Source of the DNA: Acanthopleura granulata
Lineage: Eukaryota; Mollusca; Polyplacophora; Chitonida; Chitonidae
Direction of reading: 5' to 3'
Length of the DNA: 64,000 nucleotides
Assembly: GCA_016165875.1 (NCBI GenBank)
Contig: JABBOT010000036.1
Coordinates: 2,745,819 to 2,809,818 of the forward strand
The stretch's first letter is position 1. Each line of letters starts with the position of its first letter. The position numbers and the translations under genes are program-made. A model generated the notes under the pieces. The model did no database searches and was not told the origin of the DNA. It saw only the letters and a list, made by a program, of their open reading frames with translations. This document shows, piece after piece, positions 46,850 to 58,619 of the stretch.

Positions 46850-48080
46850 TAAAGTGTCACATGGGCGAGTGGCTGACATCGGGGACAGCATGGTAACAGG
46901 TCGGGTCTGTGCATCTAGTGTGACGTATAATATGGACTGGTGGGTGACACTGAGGACAGCCCGCTGACTAGTCGAGACTGTACATTTCCTGTGAGGTGTC
47001 ACATGGACGAGCGGATGACATCGAGAACAGCATAGTGACAAGTCGGGACTGTACATCTGTGAGGTACCACATGGTCAAGTGGGTGACATTGGGGACAGAA
47101 TGGTAACAAATCGGAACATCTCCTGTGACGTATCACATGGTCTGATGGGTGACATCGAGGACAACATGTTGAAAAGCCGGAACTGTGCATCTGTGAGGTA
47201 TCACACGATCGAGTGGGGACATAATCGTATCAAGTCCGAATATCTCATATGACGTATCACATGGGTTAGTGGATGACGTCGAGGACAGCCTGCTGACAAG
47301 TCGGGGCTGTGCAGCTCCTGTGGGATATCACAAGATCATGTGGGTGACATCTGGGGCAACATGGTGACAAATCGGAACTGTAAATTTGTGACGTATCACA
47401 TGGTCAAGTGAATGACATCGAGGACAGCACGGTCACAAATCGGAACTGTACATCTCATGTGATGACTCACACGATCGAGTGGATGACATCGAGGACAACA
47501 TGTTGACAAGTCGGAACTGTACATCTGTGAGGTGTCACATGGTCGAGTGGATGGCACTGAGGACAGCATCGTGAAAAGTCGGAACATCTCCTGCGAGGTA
47601 GCACATGGGCTAGTGGATGACGTCGAGGACAGCATGGTGACAAGTAGGGATTGTAACGTATCACATGATCATGCGGGTGACATCTGGGACAGCTTGGAGA
47701 CAAGTAGGGATTGTGACGTATCACATGATCATGCGGGTGACATCTGGGACAGCTTGGAGACAAGTAGGGATTGTGACGTATCACATGATCATGCGGGTGA
47801 CATCTGGGACAGCTTGGAGACAAGTAGGGTTTGTACATCTCCTGTGAGATATCACACGGTAGAGTAGGTGTGACATCGTGGGCAGCATCGTGTGAGGTAG
47901 CACATGGGCTAGTGGATGACATCGTGGGCAACATCGTGTGAGGTACACATGGGCTAGTGGATGACATCGGGGACAGCATCGTGACAAGTCGGAACTGTAC
48001 ATCTCTGGCTGAGTATTTAATGTGACATCGTGGGCAGCATCGTGACAAGTCGGAAATGCACATCTCTGGCTGAGGATTTA
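46850..48080. repeat. 1.2-kb minisatellite, units about 60-70 bp
   Basis: Roughly eighteen units combine cgagtgggtgacatcg, ggacagcatggtgacaag, tcggaactgtacatctcctg and gtgaggtatcacatgg. A recent sub-array of exact 60-bp units lies at 47,641-47,830. Reading frames of up to 198 codons on the - strand, and shorter ones on the +, are translations of the repeat. The array lies at the downstream edge of duplication copy 2. Confidence 0.95.
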
Positions 48081-48239
48081 ATGTGACAGATGGTTGTGGA
48101 GAGTTGAATTTTAAAACTGTATTTAGACTTGTTACATTTGAATCCTCTGTACAACCAAAAGTTTCTATGGAAAAAAAATGGACGTAAAATCATACATGGT
48201 TTTTTTAACTTCTATTAAATTTTTTTTTTTGGCTACACT

Positions 48240-50450
48240 CCTCCAAAAAGAAAAACTATCCAGGCACACATGGCAGAGATTTGTGTCGGCTCAACTTTGT
48301 CAATTCAGGTGAACCAAGGTTGTTGGGGTCCTAATCATGGCTATTTTCCTTAATGAGACAGAACGCTAGTATTCTATTCTAATCGTAAACAAATCATGTG
48401 TTGTAAATAGCACATAGAAGTAAATACTGGACTGGCAAGGTCCCAAAACAAGCCACGGAGAGCCGAAAAATAACTGTGGTCCAAACACTCAATCTTACAT
48501 GCATTGCATAAAACCATACCATCCATCAGAATTAATGGTTGCCTTTAGAAGAACTGCTGACGTCTTAGCAGTGCCGTTCATTATCTTTTGGAAAAAATGG
48601 TCGAACAGAAAGAAAAACTCCTGCTGTGATTACGAATGCTGGCACCAAACCGGGGCCATGCCATTCGGCCATGTTTGCTTAAACAAAGCGGTATATGCAT
48701 ATATGTATTCTTCCTAAAACGTTACATTTGATTTTAATACTAACCACAGTTATGAAGGGAAAAGTACCTGCAGAAGGTTAAGAAGCAGGTAAACAGGCTT
48801 TTCATGCGCGAATATAGGATGCGACTTTCTGGTTTCTTTTATAAAATGTGATTTTACTGGCTAACGGTAATCTCCTCATTCAGCATGGTCACACCACAGT
48901 TACAGCCGGATCTTAGCCCAGTTTTCAAAAACAGACAAGGCACACGTAATGTAGCGTCTCGGCAAATTTGTCTTACTGTAACCGATCAGGTTCTTATGCT
49001 ATAAATTATCAGTAAGCCGTTTGGTACAAGCAGCAGGAAAAGCTGAACATCTTGGAAGTGATGTCGACCGGAAGAGTAGAGAGACTGGGATTCCTCTCTC
49101 CACCCTGTGCGCACCCTCTCCTGTTGTTAACAGCCCTTTAATAGGCCACCGCCAATCACCTAGAAACTAATTTGCTCCCCAGAGAGGAGAGGTAGCTTCA
49201 ACGCTACTCCAGTTAACCGATAGGTCTGCCCATGTAAATAAAGCATATATCAGGTCCGTTTCATGTTATTTATTTATTTATTTATTTATTTGGTGTTTTA
49301 CGCCGTACTCAAGAATATTTCACTTATACGAGGACGGCCAGCATTATGGTGGGAGGAAACCGGGCTGAGCCCGGTGGAAACCCACGACCATGCTCAGGTT
49401 GCTGGCAGATCTTCCCACAGACGGCCGGAGAGGAAGCCAGCATGAGCTGGTTTTGAACTCACAGCGATCGCATTGGTAGGAGGCTTCGGGTTATTGTGCT
49501 GCGATGGCGCGCTAACCGAAGGAGCCACGGAGCCCCCCCCCCCCCGTTTCAGGTTATAGTTAAGAAAATACACGAATGACAACATGTGCAAGCTTCTCCA
49601 TTGACTGCCGTAACGGCAAACCAAACCGCAAACTGGGTGACATCTGCAAAAGAAAAAACTGTTTACCGAAGAATTCTCAGCAAAGTTGCCGATGGCATAC
49701 ATAATCTCCTTAATTAAATTATTCGAAGGACATCTTTCATTTTTCACTTCAATTGAAGGACATTTTGATATTTTCTTTCCCTCACATTTCCTTTCGATTA
49801 GGCTGTCCAGTGTAAATCGAGATAGAACAAAGCAAGTCACTCTTTTTTTTAACTGGAAAAGGGCTCTATTTTGATGTAAATTCGCATTAACTGTGAAAAT
49901 AGGGTCTTGTACACTCTCTAGCTTAAGCCTCAATCACAATTTCGCAGGAAAAAGCGGCCTCATTTTTCACGCTGCCTAACAAGCCGTGCTTTGTTCTGTT
50001 TAGTCAATACATTCAGTATATAGTTACGGGCCGATCATACACCGTGCTATCCTATGTGATTAGCCATAGCTGTATAATTGGCCTCTTCACGCCGCTTTTG
50101 ACCACTGGGCCACAGAGGTCTCAGTGACAAGCACGATGAAGTCGATATGTCTTCACGGGCATGCGTATTAAGGAGTGATATTAGAAGACACGTTGTGAAA
50201 GGCGCTTGCCAATATCGTTGTTTGTTCACATGAAGAACTTGAAAGCGAGCAAATATTTGACCGTAACAGGTTGTTTTGTGTAGACACTCGGTAGTGTATA
50301 AGTAATAATATAGGGCGCCGTGACAGATGGGTGTAGCCTTATTTGATTGCCCTGAGCAATGTCACCATCAGTCATCATGGATATCGGTTGGCTCTGGAAA
50401 ATGACAATACCGAATGGCATAACTATGGAAGGCGGATGTGGCCACTCGAG
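48240..50450. repeat. segmental duplication copy 3, partial and rearranged
   Basis: 48,280-49,250 matches 38,840-40,000 in direct orientation (gagatttgtgtcggct, ataaaaccataccatccatc, gacgtctta, cacaccacagttacagccgg, gcaggaaaagc, aatttgctcccc). 49,560-49,680 matches 40,010-40,100. The rest, about 50,030-50,420, matches 40,090-40,460 only when reverse-complemented, including cagtggtcaaaagcggcgtg. The copy therefore ends in an inverted piece. No gene is intact. Confidence 0.85.
49257..49557 (-). mobile_element. V-SINE, full length, with target-site duplication
   Basis: A tRNA-derived V-type SINE lies on the - strand. Its head (near 49,530) has a box A, tggctccttcggttagcgcg, and a box B, gtgagttcaaaacc (complement of 49,449-49,462). 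The body has the conserved ccgggctcagcccggtttcc-type centre. The tail reads gtactcaagaatatttcact and ggtgttttacgcc on the + strand, followed by an AAAT-repeat tail (49,267-49,291 as TTTA). A 13-base duplication, cgtttcaNgttat, flanks it at 49,257-49,269 and 49,545-49,557. The run of C/G next to the head is unusual. It is transcribed by RNA polymerase III and moved by a partner LINE. Confidence 0.93.
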
Positions 50451-51313
50451 TTCTGGAGCCTCTCTTTTCAAAAGAGCACTAGGCACGAGAACACGAGAAT
50501 GTGAAATTGGGTAAAACCGAAGGGGATTAGCGCTAAATCTCGCCTTCTCGCACTCTCAAGCCGCGTGCTTTTTTTAAAAGTCAACACATTCTTTAATCTC
50601 AATGGGATCCATTAATCTCGCATTCTTTTTCTTCGTGGTTTTAAAAAGGGACGCGAATGGTTGCATCTGCCTTTCATGCATACCAGTAACAGTAGAATAG
50701 TCTAATGTGACTGGAGAGTTTTCTAGTTACCGCGTACTCGATGCTATGTTAAGCGAGTATGTCACATTTCCTTTTTTGTTGATTATATTTATATTCTGAT
50801 GATTTCATTCGCTGTTTGATATACATTGTTACTGGTTTATTGGACAGAATTGTTTACATTTGTTTTACATGTACAAATGCATTTATTTAGTTGTTTATTC
50901 TTCTGTTCTCAAGCCCTCGTTCTGACTTCATATTAACACTATAACATAAATGAAGCTATGTATGTTAAGTGACACAGGAGTAAGCATTGCAACTGAAATG
51001 CCAGAGTGATTATCCAATCTGCCTGTAATGGCAACTGCGGGCTCATTAAAAAATGGCTGCCTTCAGAAAACACAGACCATGTTGGGTGCATTAACCTGAA
51101 AACACGGCGGCATTTGGTCTTATCGCTTTCATAGACTCAGAAGCCGCTGTCAATAAACAGCTTTTTACAAGGTGGCTATTTACATCAGCTTGTTTTGCTC
51201 CACCATTAGCCATCTGCTTCATGTATATTTCAAGGCTAGAGTCTGTGCATTTGTTTAGAAATTAAGCAAGTCTGTTTTATCCTCGCTACGCAAACAGCCC
51301 CACGCAGCTTTTG
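50450..51313. other. gene-free stretch
   Basis: No gene, repeat array or transposon could be supported between the end of duplication copy 3 and the Penelope-like element. Confidence 0.4.
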
Positions 51314-51397
51314 ACTTCCAGCAATAACTTGTTTGAGTGGCATTTAGACGTTAGGGTGGGAGTACATAAGACAAGTCTTTCTTATGGATATACAACA

Positions 51398-51685
51398 GGA
51401 AGACCACTAGAAACCCGAGTTAAAGAATACAAATCATCTGTTGAGAAATCCGACTCCAGATCCGCTATAAATGATCACATCCAAGAAAACTCTCACCACA
51501 ACATCAACTGGAAAACAATCAGAACATTAAACTCTAATCAGCCTAACTGGAAGAAACGAAAACTACAAGAAGTCATCCAGATTAAGAGATTAAAGCCTAG
51601 CCTCAACAGAGATCAAGGTATTTATCTTCCCCCAGCTTACGATCTATTAGTCCTCCAAACCGACCTAGAACACCACCGAGCATAA
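51398..51685 (+). pseudogene. Penelope GIY-YIG endonuclease, C-terminal fragment
   Basis: The frame running to the stop at 51,685 reads TGRPLETRVKEYKSSVEKSD, then SAINDHIQENSHHNINW, NWKKRKLQEVIQIKRLKPSL and NRDQGIYLPPAYD. This is the usual ending of Penelope-like proteins after the GIY-YIG catalytic start. The GIY and YIG motifs themselves are absent. The frame upstream of 51,398 is the inverted end repeat, so the junction is a truncation point. About 96 codons of the domain remain. The protein cannot nick DNA, but the reading frame is unbroken, which suggests a fairly recent insertion. Confidence 0.88.
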
Positions 51686-51870
51686 TCCCCCTGAATACTT
51701 GTTGACACCTCCTTCCAAACTCACCTGGAACCCTACCGAGCCTAATCCCCCTGAATACTTGTTGACACCTCCTTCCAAACTGACCTGGAACCCCACCGAG
51801 CCTAATCCCCTTGAATACTTGTTGACACCTCCTTCCAAACTGACCTGGAACACCACCGAGCCCATCTCCC
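51664..51870. repeat. 60-bp tandem repeat, 3.4 copies, within the Penelope element
   Basis: Units run cctaatccccctgaatactt, gttgacacctccttccaaac and tgacctggaaccccaccgag at an exact 60-base period, overlapping the last codons and stop of the endonuclease fragment. The number of copies is likely variable between insertions. Open frames on both strands here are artefacts. Confidence 0.95.
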
Positions 51871-52044
51871 TGAGTACCCTTTCGTTCTACCTGTTGCCAA
51901 TTGTATCTCTACTTGTTATATTTAAGAGCATAAATGTTTTGATGTCGCCCACTTGTTAACGATGTTAGTATCTACATCGAAACGTCATGTTAATAAACGT
52001 TGCATGTCCATAAGAAAGACTGGTCTTGTGTACTTCCAGCAATA

Positions 52045-52495
52045 GCCTGGGAGACTGGTTGCTTGTTTCCCCGGTCCCCGCACTTACAAGGAGGATCCCG
52101 TCCCCCTGCCTCAACTCATCCTCCCCCCCTTCCCGCCCATCCCAGGATCCTCTTGGTGTCTTAAGTTTGGCAGGAACTTGTTGTGACTTCATTCCTGCTC
52201 CTGAATATAACATTAAGCATTTTACTCTCTTCTATAGTGATTACTTTTTTCTGTTTTTGAAAATAAAATTTTCCAACGGTTGATCACGGCCTTAAACGAT
52301 TTAGAATTTATGACCTGTCAATTTCGCCCTATTAAGCACTAGTCTCTTTCATTTTCAACTGGGTGTTACTTAAGCATAATACAGAAGCATCTGTCTACAG
52401 GTTCCAACGATATACGACGACACGCGACGACACACGCGTTGACACACTGCATGAAAGCCTGCTCCATGTCTTTATAAGCTTGTCTGTCTAAGTAA
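52045..52495. other. gene-free stretch with pyrimidine-rich tract
   Basis: A C-rich tract runs at 52,075-52,150. I see no gene. Confidence 0.35.
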
Positions 52496-52646
52496 TGTGA
52501 TATCCTTTGTGACATTGATGTTGTTCCTGCCACAACGAACGCACAAGTACCTGTCACAGCAAATCACAGTGGATTCATATACAGAGGCTACTTGGACATT
52601 AGAATTAATCCGTGGTTACATTGTCTGCATTTCACACCTGACCAAG
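52496..52646 (+). other. exon-like open segment
   Basis: From 52,496 a frame stays open for 50 codons to a donor-like caag|gtatat (GT at 52,647). It includes DVVPATTNAQVPVTANHSGF and IYRGYLDIRINPWLHCLHF. No strong acceptor is obvious (cctgtcacag, ending 52,559, is possible). It stays open past the donor to a stop near 52,727. No family is recognised. It may be a single exon of a gene extending outside what I can see, or chance. Confidence 0.18.
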
Positions 52647-52727
52647 GTATATACATGTCCAAACCTGCAAAGCGGTGTTGCATCCAGTCTAATTACATCA
52701 TGCTCTTACATGTATACAGCACAGTGT

Positions 52728-55700
52728 AAGAGACTTTAGAGTCCATGTCGAACAGGATGGAATCAACAATGGTCGTGCTTTGGATTATACCAGAGAAGAA
52801 AAGATGATGTCCTCGGGGAAAACCCTTGCCTTCTCTACCATTGGTATATCAGCTGAAATTTCCTCCACACCATGTACTTGTTAATGCATAAAGAGATTGC
52901 TTTATTAACTGTTATTTGCAGAGAACGGACAAGAAAACATACAGATAGCTGATCCGGAAACATTTATTGAAAATCGTCTTTTAATAGCTATACTGACAAG
53001 TGAGAAAATATGCCTTTGTTGATTGTGATGAAATACTGCTTATGGTAAAATGTCTTTATCGTATCACATCGAAAAATGCCTTTCAGCAATATTTATGCAT
53101 TTAGCGAAGGTGGTATAACTGTACAGGGTCTTTTTCTTTTTCTGTGCCCTGTAACTGATTTGTACGCCGAAGTGTACGAGAAAGTTTAGAATTACAGGAG
53201 GCTATTCCTGTTATTCTACTGCTTGATGCGTAATGAGTTACAGCGCAGTCTGACCTCTGTGTATACATTCACCGACATATAATAGAGACCGTGTCACTCA
53301 CCTCATTGAAGGTACTCCGCGGACTTAATTGCAAGTTTCCGGTCAATAAATAAACGTCAGTCATTAGAAAAGCTCTCAGCGGAACAGCTTCTGGGAGTGT
53401 CTGCGGACCGCTACTCGGCACCCTCTGATAGACACGTCGTAATGGTTACATATACGGTGGGTTAATTTGCTCAAAAGAGACCTCAGGGTGATGTCGGCAG
53501 AGGACGCACAGCGGCGGACATCATAACTTCCAGTCTTTTCTGAAGCCAGGACTGAGCTGCGTGTCCTCAACTTTGCAGGTGTGTTCAAGATATTTCAGTA
53601 TTGAAAGATCTCAATAGCCGCCTCATGGCTTTACGGTTTTCCCTCGGAAACAGTGTCGTATATGAGCTCTTTTTCCGAGACATAGAATGGGATTTCTAGA
53701 AACATAACGGTGAGCTGCAGACTTTGGTATTTCTTGATTCGAACTTTGAACGTGAATTAAACTACCTAAAAATTTAAAGGAACATATGTATACACTTCTT
53801 TCTTCAAACACAGTATTATGTTACTTACATTATAGATTTTGCAGATTTAAATGTTTAACGGTTTGCCAGGAAAAAGTTTTATTCGAGTCTAGGAGAGTGA
53901 ACACGATTTCAATGTGCAGATCTGTAGGTCATCTTCAAATCAGTTCTGACAAGACAGCTGCTTTGAGACCAAGTGATTGGACGCTTTCATAGGAGTAGCT
54001 TATTGATTCGTTCTACTCGCTAGGTTCATAGCCCGACTGCCTCAGGACAGGGCTGCTTTAAGACAGCTTCTCCGTGACCTAACTCCATGTGCAGCTTCCA
54101 CGTCTCAGATCCCCGTGTCTATAGGTGAACCTATCGCTCTTTAGATGGAACAAGACAAACAAGCCAGTTGCTACATCTGCTGAACAAAATTTCAACGAGA
54201 GACTTTCCTAGAACGAGAAACAGTTTTAAACATTTCATTGCACAGATGACGATACTGCCAGGTTCATCAAAGTTTGTGTGGTAATGAGGATGGATTGATG
54301 GATTGAGTCACTTCTAAGTTCCAGCGAATATTCAGAGTCCAGCTGCCATGATCGTCCTAGATCTCTCCCCATGACAATGAGGTGAACGTGATTTGTCTGT
54401 GGGGTTATATAAGTATATATGTTTTACAGTCAACGGAAAATGTTTTATTAAAAAAAAATCTCGTTCTGTGTCGTCGGCAGATGCTCTTTGTATATTTATC
54501 ACTCGAAAAAGAACTGTCTCTGTGCAAAGAACAAAATGGTGCTGTTCAAACACCGGAGATTGCGAGAGGATTCATAGACTTGATATATAGCTGTCTGAGT
54601 AGACTTCAGTGTTTTCACGATAAAAAAGACGATGTGTGAACACCGACATTTAACCAGCGTTTTCACAAATAGAAGTGGCTAGTTTGGAAGAGAATATCGG
54701 GTAAGGATGCCTCAAAACTTTCTCGTTTGTCACAGTTTCTGTTGTATAAGGACGTGTCTGAGATAAGTTGGCGACCGTGTGAAATGAGTCGCATCACTGT
54801 CCAGACAGTAACAACCACATCAAAATATCCGCAAGACTGACTACCTCAGACACAGCCAGTGTTCACCGGCGCCGCTTTGGGGGCCTCATGAGTTCATGTG
54901 TGACGTTTTTCTACCAGCAAACACAAGCGTCGCCCTGATGATTTCATGGTAAGGTTTAATTTGTGCTTGTCTAAATATTTATATATACATGTGTTTTTTA
55001 TCATTTAATATCAAAATTTGGTGTAGGTAGACGAGTGTGGGTGATATCGGTTGATCCGCTGGAATTTCAGCTGAGGTTATCTGTCTAATGGAGGGTAATA
55101 CAGCGCTTCCTGGTACCACAAGTCATTAAGGTCACAGGCCTTCAGGCATTTCGCACTGTAAATAATTACGACTGACAGGTCATTTGCCTGCTGGATGACC
55201 TGACGAAGAGCAAGCCATCTCGGACCTCAGCTTACACGGTTGAGGCACATAAGCCCTGATGTTCAGATGTTCACCCGGAGATACGGAAAATCCTCCTTTT
55301 CTCAAAAATTTCTTAAAATCCTGTATTAATAAAAGTGAGTTTGACACAGATGATTTGATTTTCAGAAAATTTGGACATCTGACATTTTAACATTTCCCCC
55401 CTTTTGGATTTTTTTATATTTTGCTGCCCTACAGCACATCATTCATGGCATGTAAACACATGTTTACGGCGTCGTCCTGATGCCTAACGAAGCGTCTGTG
55501 AGGGCTGGGCATTACACACAGACTCTCAGTTGTTTCCGATTGTCATATCGTCATCGAGGCTATAACGTCCTCCGTGTTTATTTTCCATTAAACAATAAAC
55601 ACCTGTGTTTTGTAAGTTCATTTGCAGGAATATATATGATCATGGAAATGGGTAATTACGGCTGATACTGGGGGATATTTACGCTGCACGTGTTTTAGAG

Positions 55701-56210
55701 TTCGAATGAAAATATTCTGGTTAGCGACTGTCAGCTTTGTAATCCACTCGAGATTATTCCCCCATGCTGCACGTGTATGTTTACTGAGCTTTGGACATTA
55801 AGGCTTCCCTTTTGTACCTGTATTATGAATGCCAGTGTACAACAATTACGTATAAGGAGAGTTTATACGGGGGAAATGAACACTTATGCTGGGAAGATTT
55901 ACCTTCTTAGATGTCACTTGTGTTTGTACTCAACATGATCAAGATACTCTCCAGGAAAACTAGTTGTAAATGAGCGGTTCATGGTATTTATCTCCCCACC
56001 CCACACCGGCGTGTGCTTGTGTGCGTGTTATGGGGCGGTGGGGATGGGGGAGGGGGAGATAGATGGGGTCTCATGGAGCCGATTAGGAAATCTGCATACG
56101 CAGTTGTATTATTCACAATAATTATTTTATGGCAAACCAATCATCATTTTTTGGTTCATGTCTATTTCCTCTGGTGAGGAGATTGCGTACACCCTGAGTT
56201 CGCAGTAGTA
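52728..56210. other. gene-free stretch
   Basis: About 3.5 kb without a supportable gene, transposon or array. A purine-rich tract (gggatgggggagggggag) is at 56,040-56,060. Short open frames on both strands show no motifs. Confidence 0.4.
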
Positions 56211-56212
56211 GA

Positions 56213-56358
56213 CATTGTGATAAACCATCATTGTGATACACCATCTCTATGATACACACACTGTGATAAACCATCATTGTGATACACCATCTCTATGATA
56301 CACTGTCACTGTGATAAACCAGCATTGTGATAAACCATCATTGTGATACATTGCCATA
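56213..56358. repeat. 15/30-bp tandem repeat
   Basis: Units of the type attgtgataaaccatc alternate with tctctatgatacac-type units, about nine in all. Confidence 0.85.
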
Positions 56359-56479
56359 GGAAGTAGTCATGCTCCGTCGTATTTTGTCTCTCATACAACG
56401 GTCGGTTTACTAAGCTGACTGGTTACTTGTGTGCTGCCGATGTTTTTTTACGTAAATCATGATAAGTAAAACATGAAAA

Positions 56480-56770
56480 AATATGAAAGGCAAAAAGGTA
56501 AAGTAACATGAAGCGTATGATGTAAAGTAGCGCGAAGTTCAAGGTGTGAAGTAGCATGAAGCATAAGGAATGCTCAGTGTCATACGCATAGCGTAAAATA
56601 ATTTGAGCGTGAAGTAATAGCATAGATGAAGGTGAAGTCCCTTGTTGCGTAAAACGTGAAGTACATGTAGGTTAATACTCAAGATCTGAAGTAATACGAA
56701 GCATGGTACATGACACGTAAAGCAAGGAGATAGGTTAAAACGTGAAGTAATATAATAGGTAAAGCAACCA
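56480..56770. repeat. degenerate low-complexity repeat
   Basis: The motif gtgaagtaacatgaagc and variants recur irregularly, about ten times. It is an eroded simple repeat. Confidence 0.5.
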
Positions 56771-57239
56771 GTCTAAATCAGAGGATCAGATGTGAACATG
56801 GGTCAAGGAATGTTCCCGGAGATACCTGACAGACTTACACGTTAATGTAACTCTCGATGCCACTTCAGCTAAATCTCTACAAACACGAAACATCGCAGTT
56901 GGGCAAAGACATGATACACCAAACCGATCTAATTCCTGGTCATCTCCTCGAACACGCCATGCACCCTGTCAGCTGAGGACGCGGCCTGAATGGTGGTGGG
57001 AAACAAGCGATAGTCAGGCTGAAACTTGAAGGGAATTACGCGATTAGGATCAATAGGTGGACTGTAACACCCGTGCCTGGTGTCCTATGTCTTGTAATAA
57101 GGGGCAGAGGGTAACGTTTTATAGCATGCAAACCCATCCATTTATCCCACAACAATGGGAAACAATGGAAACACCCAAAGGTACACAATGTTTGAATGGC
57201 AGCACTCAGAGAAGTGGCATAACTCCACGGCCAATATAC

Positions 57240-57545
57240 TTTACAGTTTGGCCTTTCCCCTTTAGTATCCACCAGTATGGCAGAAGGAGACGGTATATCT
57301 TATGGTTCGACTTTTTCCCTTCTGTAGCCAGCACTATGGCGGAAAAAGACAATAGACCTTATGGTTTGGCATTTTACACTCATGTATCCACCAGTATGAC
57401 TGAACGGGACAATATACCTGATGGTTTGGCATTTTACATTCAGTATCCACCAGTATGGCCTTAAGGGACAGTATACCTTATGGTTTGACTTTTCCGCCTC
57501 AATATCCACCAATATGGCCGATGAAAATAATATATCTCTACATGG
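57240..57545. repeat. 59-60-bp tandem repeat, 5 copies
   Basis: The phrase tccaccagtatgg (or variant) occurs at 57,268, 57,327, 57,387, 57,446 and 57,505, each followed by gacaatataccttatggttt. Divergence is 10-20%. Open frames on both strands across it are artefacts. Confidence 0.92.
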
Positions 57546-58373
57546 CTCGACCTTTCCAGCTCCAGTATCGTGGAATGAGAGCTCACACTGAATCGCTCCA
57601 TTAAAAAGACTTTCCGATTTGCCAAACCAGTGTTTCAAATAACCAGCGCTTTGTGGTTTACGTTTCACATTATGCTGTAATCCGTAAATAACCACTGCTC
57701 TGACTTCGGCTCGAAGCCCTATCGACCTTGTTTGGTTTCCCCGTCAAATTATATCCACAGACCAAATGTACCTGGGGCATACATTCCCACCACGGGATGT
57801 GAGGTTAAGTGGGGATATTTGATCTGTGGGACGTCGGTTATGTGAGGAGACCAACTTGGCGTAGACGGCAGGTATATTACATTGTCTTCTTTTTTCCCTA
57901 CATATAAGTGTATGAAAAATCGGAAAAATCATGGCAATGAAGCTATGCAAGTAGTTCACTGCGAACTGACTTTCTGTCATGCTAATAGATGGAGAGAGAT
58001 ATGGGTGGGAAAGGACCAAGCCAGGAAGGTATTGGCTCCGGAATTGTGTTATCAGTGAATGTGCGTCCAATAACTATAGCTGTCAACTGGAAACAATAAT
58101 TGTGTATTGCAACTTAATTTATGTACCCAGAAATCCATGGTTGTCATTTCTAACTCAGAGAATGTACTCAGAAATGTCTCAGTGCCCACTAAAACTCAGT
58201 AAATATACACAGAAACCAATGGCTGTAATCTAGTTGATCCAATGAATAGCTTAGCATAATAAATAAGCAAAGTGACTCCGAAGATATTTCTCCTGAGGAT
58301 GACATAATTGAAATCGAAATATTGAGAACGTCAGAATGAATTTCTTCGGACTTACTTTGCTTATCTATTAAAC

Positions 58374-58608
58374 GGGGCCTCCGTGGCTCAATCGGTTAGC
58401 GCGCTATCGTAGCGCAATGACCCGAAGCCTCCCACCAATGCGGTTGCTGTGACTTCAAGTCCTGCTCATGCAGGCTTCCTCTCCGGCCGTACGTGGGGAG
58501 GTCTGCCAGCAACCTGCGGTTTCCACCGGGCTGTGTCCGGTTTCCTCCCACCATGTAAGTGAAATATTCTTGAGTACGGCATAAAACACCAATCAAATAA
58601 ACCAATAA
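58374..58608 (+). mobile_element. V-SINE, full length
   Basis: The head ggggcctccg is followed by box A tggctcaatcggttagcgcg (from 58,384) and box B gtgacttcaagtcc (58,449-58,462). The body has cggccgtacgtggggaggtc and ggtttcctcccaccatgtaa, and the tail gaaatattcttgagtacggc and ataaaacaccaatcaaataa. The flanks ctattaaac (just before the head) and ttattaaac (near 58,615) suggest a short target-site duplication. It is the same family as the elements at 43.6 and 49.3 kb, in the opposite orientation to the latter. Confidence 0.93.
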
Positions 58609-58619
58609 GTATTTATTAA

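Larger units (their letters stand above)
51314..52044 (+). mobile_element. Penelope-like element, short copy with inverted ends
   Basis: A 705-bp element (51,327-52,031) lies between 13-base direct repeats, acttccagcaata, at 51,314-51,326 and 52,032-52,044. It begins acttgtttgagtggcattta. Near its ends are inverted repeats of about 35 bases: gtctttcttatggatatac on the left, and the complement of gcatgtccataagaaagac on the right. Between them lie the C-terminal part of a GIY-YIG endonuclease, a 60-bp repeat array and a gatgttagtatctacatc-gaaacgtc motif. The reverse transcriptase is missing, so it is 5'-truncated. Inverted end arrangements and variable target-site duplications of this size are known for Penelope elements. 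Confidence 0.85.

Noticed and set aside
47467..48063. 198-codon frame on the - strand
   Set aside because: It is the translation of the 60-70-bp minisatellite and consists of PYLSPSCPRCHPHDHV-type repeats. Other frames of the same array are equally open.
58374..58460. tRNA gene
   Set aside because: Boxes A and B are present, but the sequence continues into the V-SINE body and tail, and the same unit occurs on the other strand at 49.3 kb.
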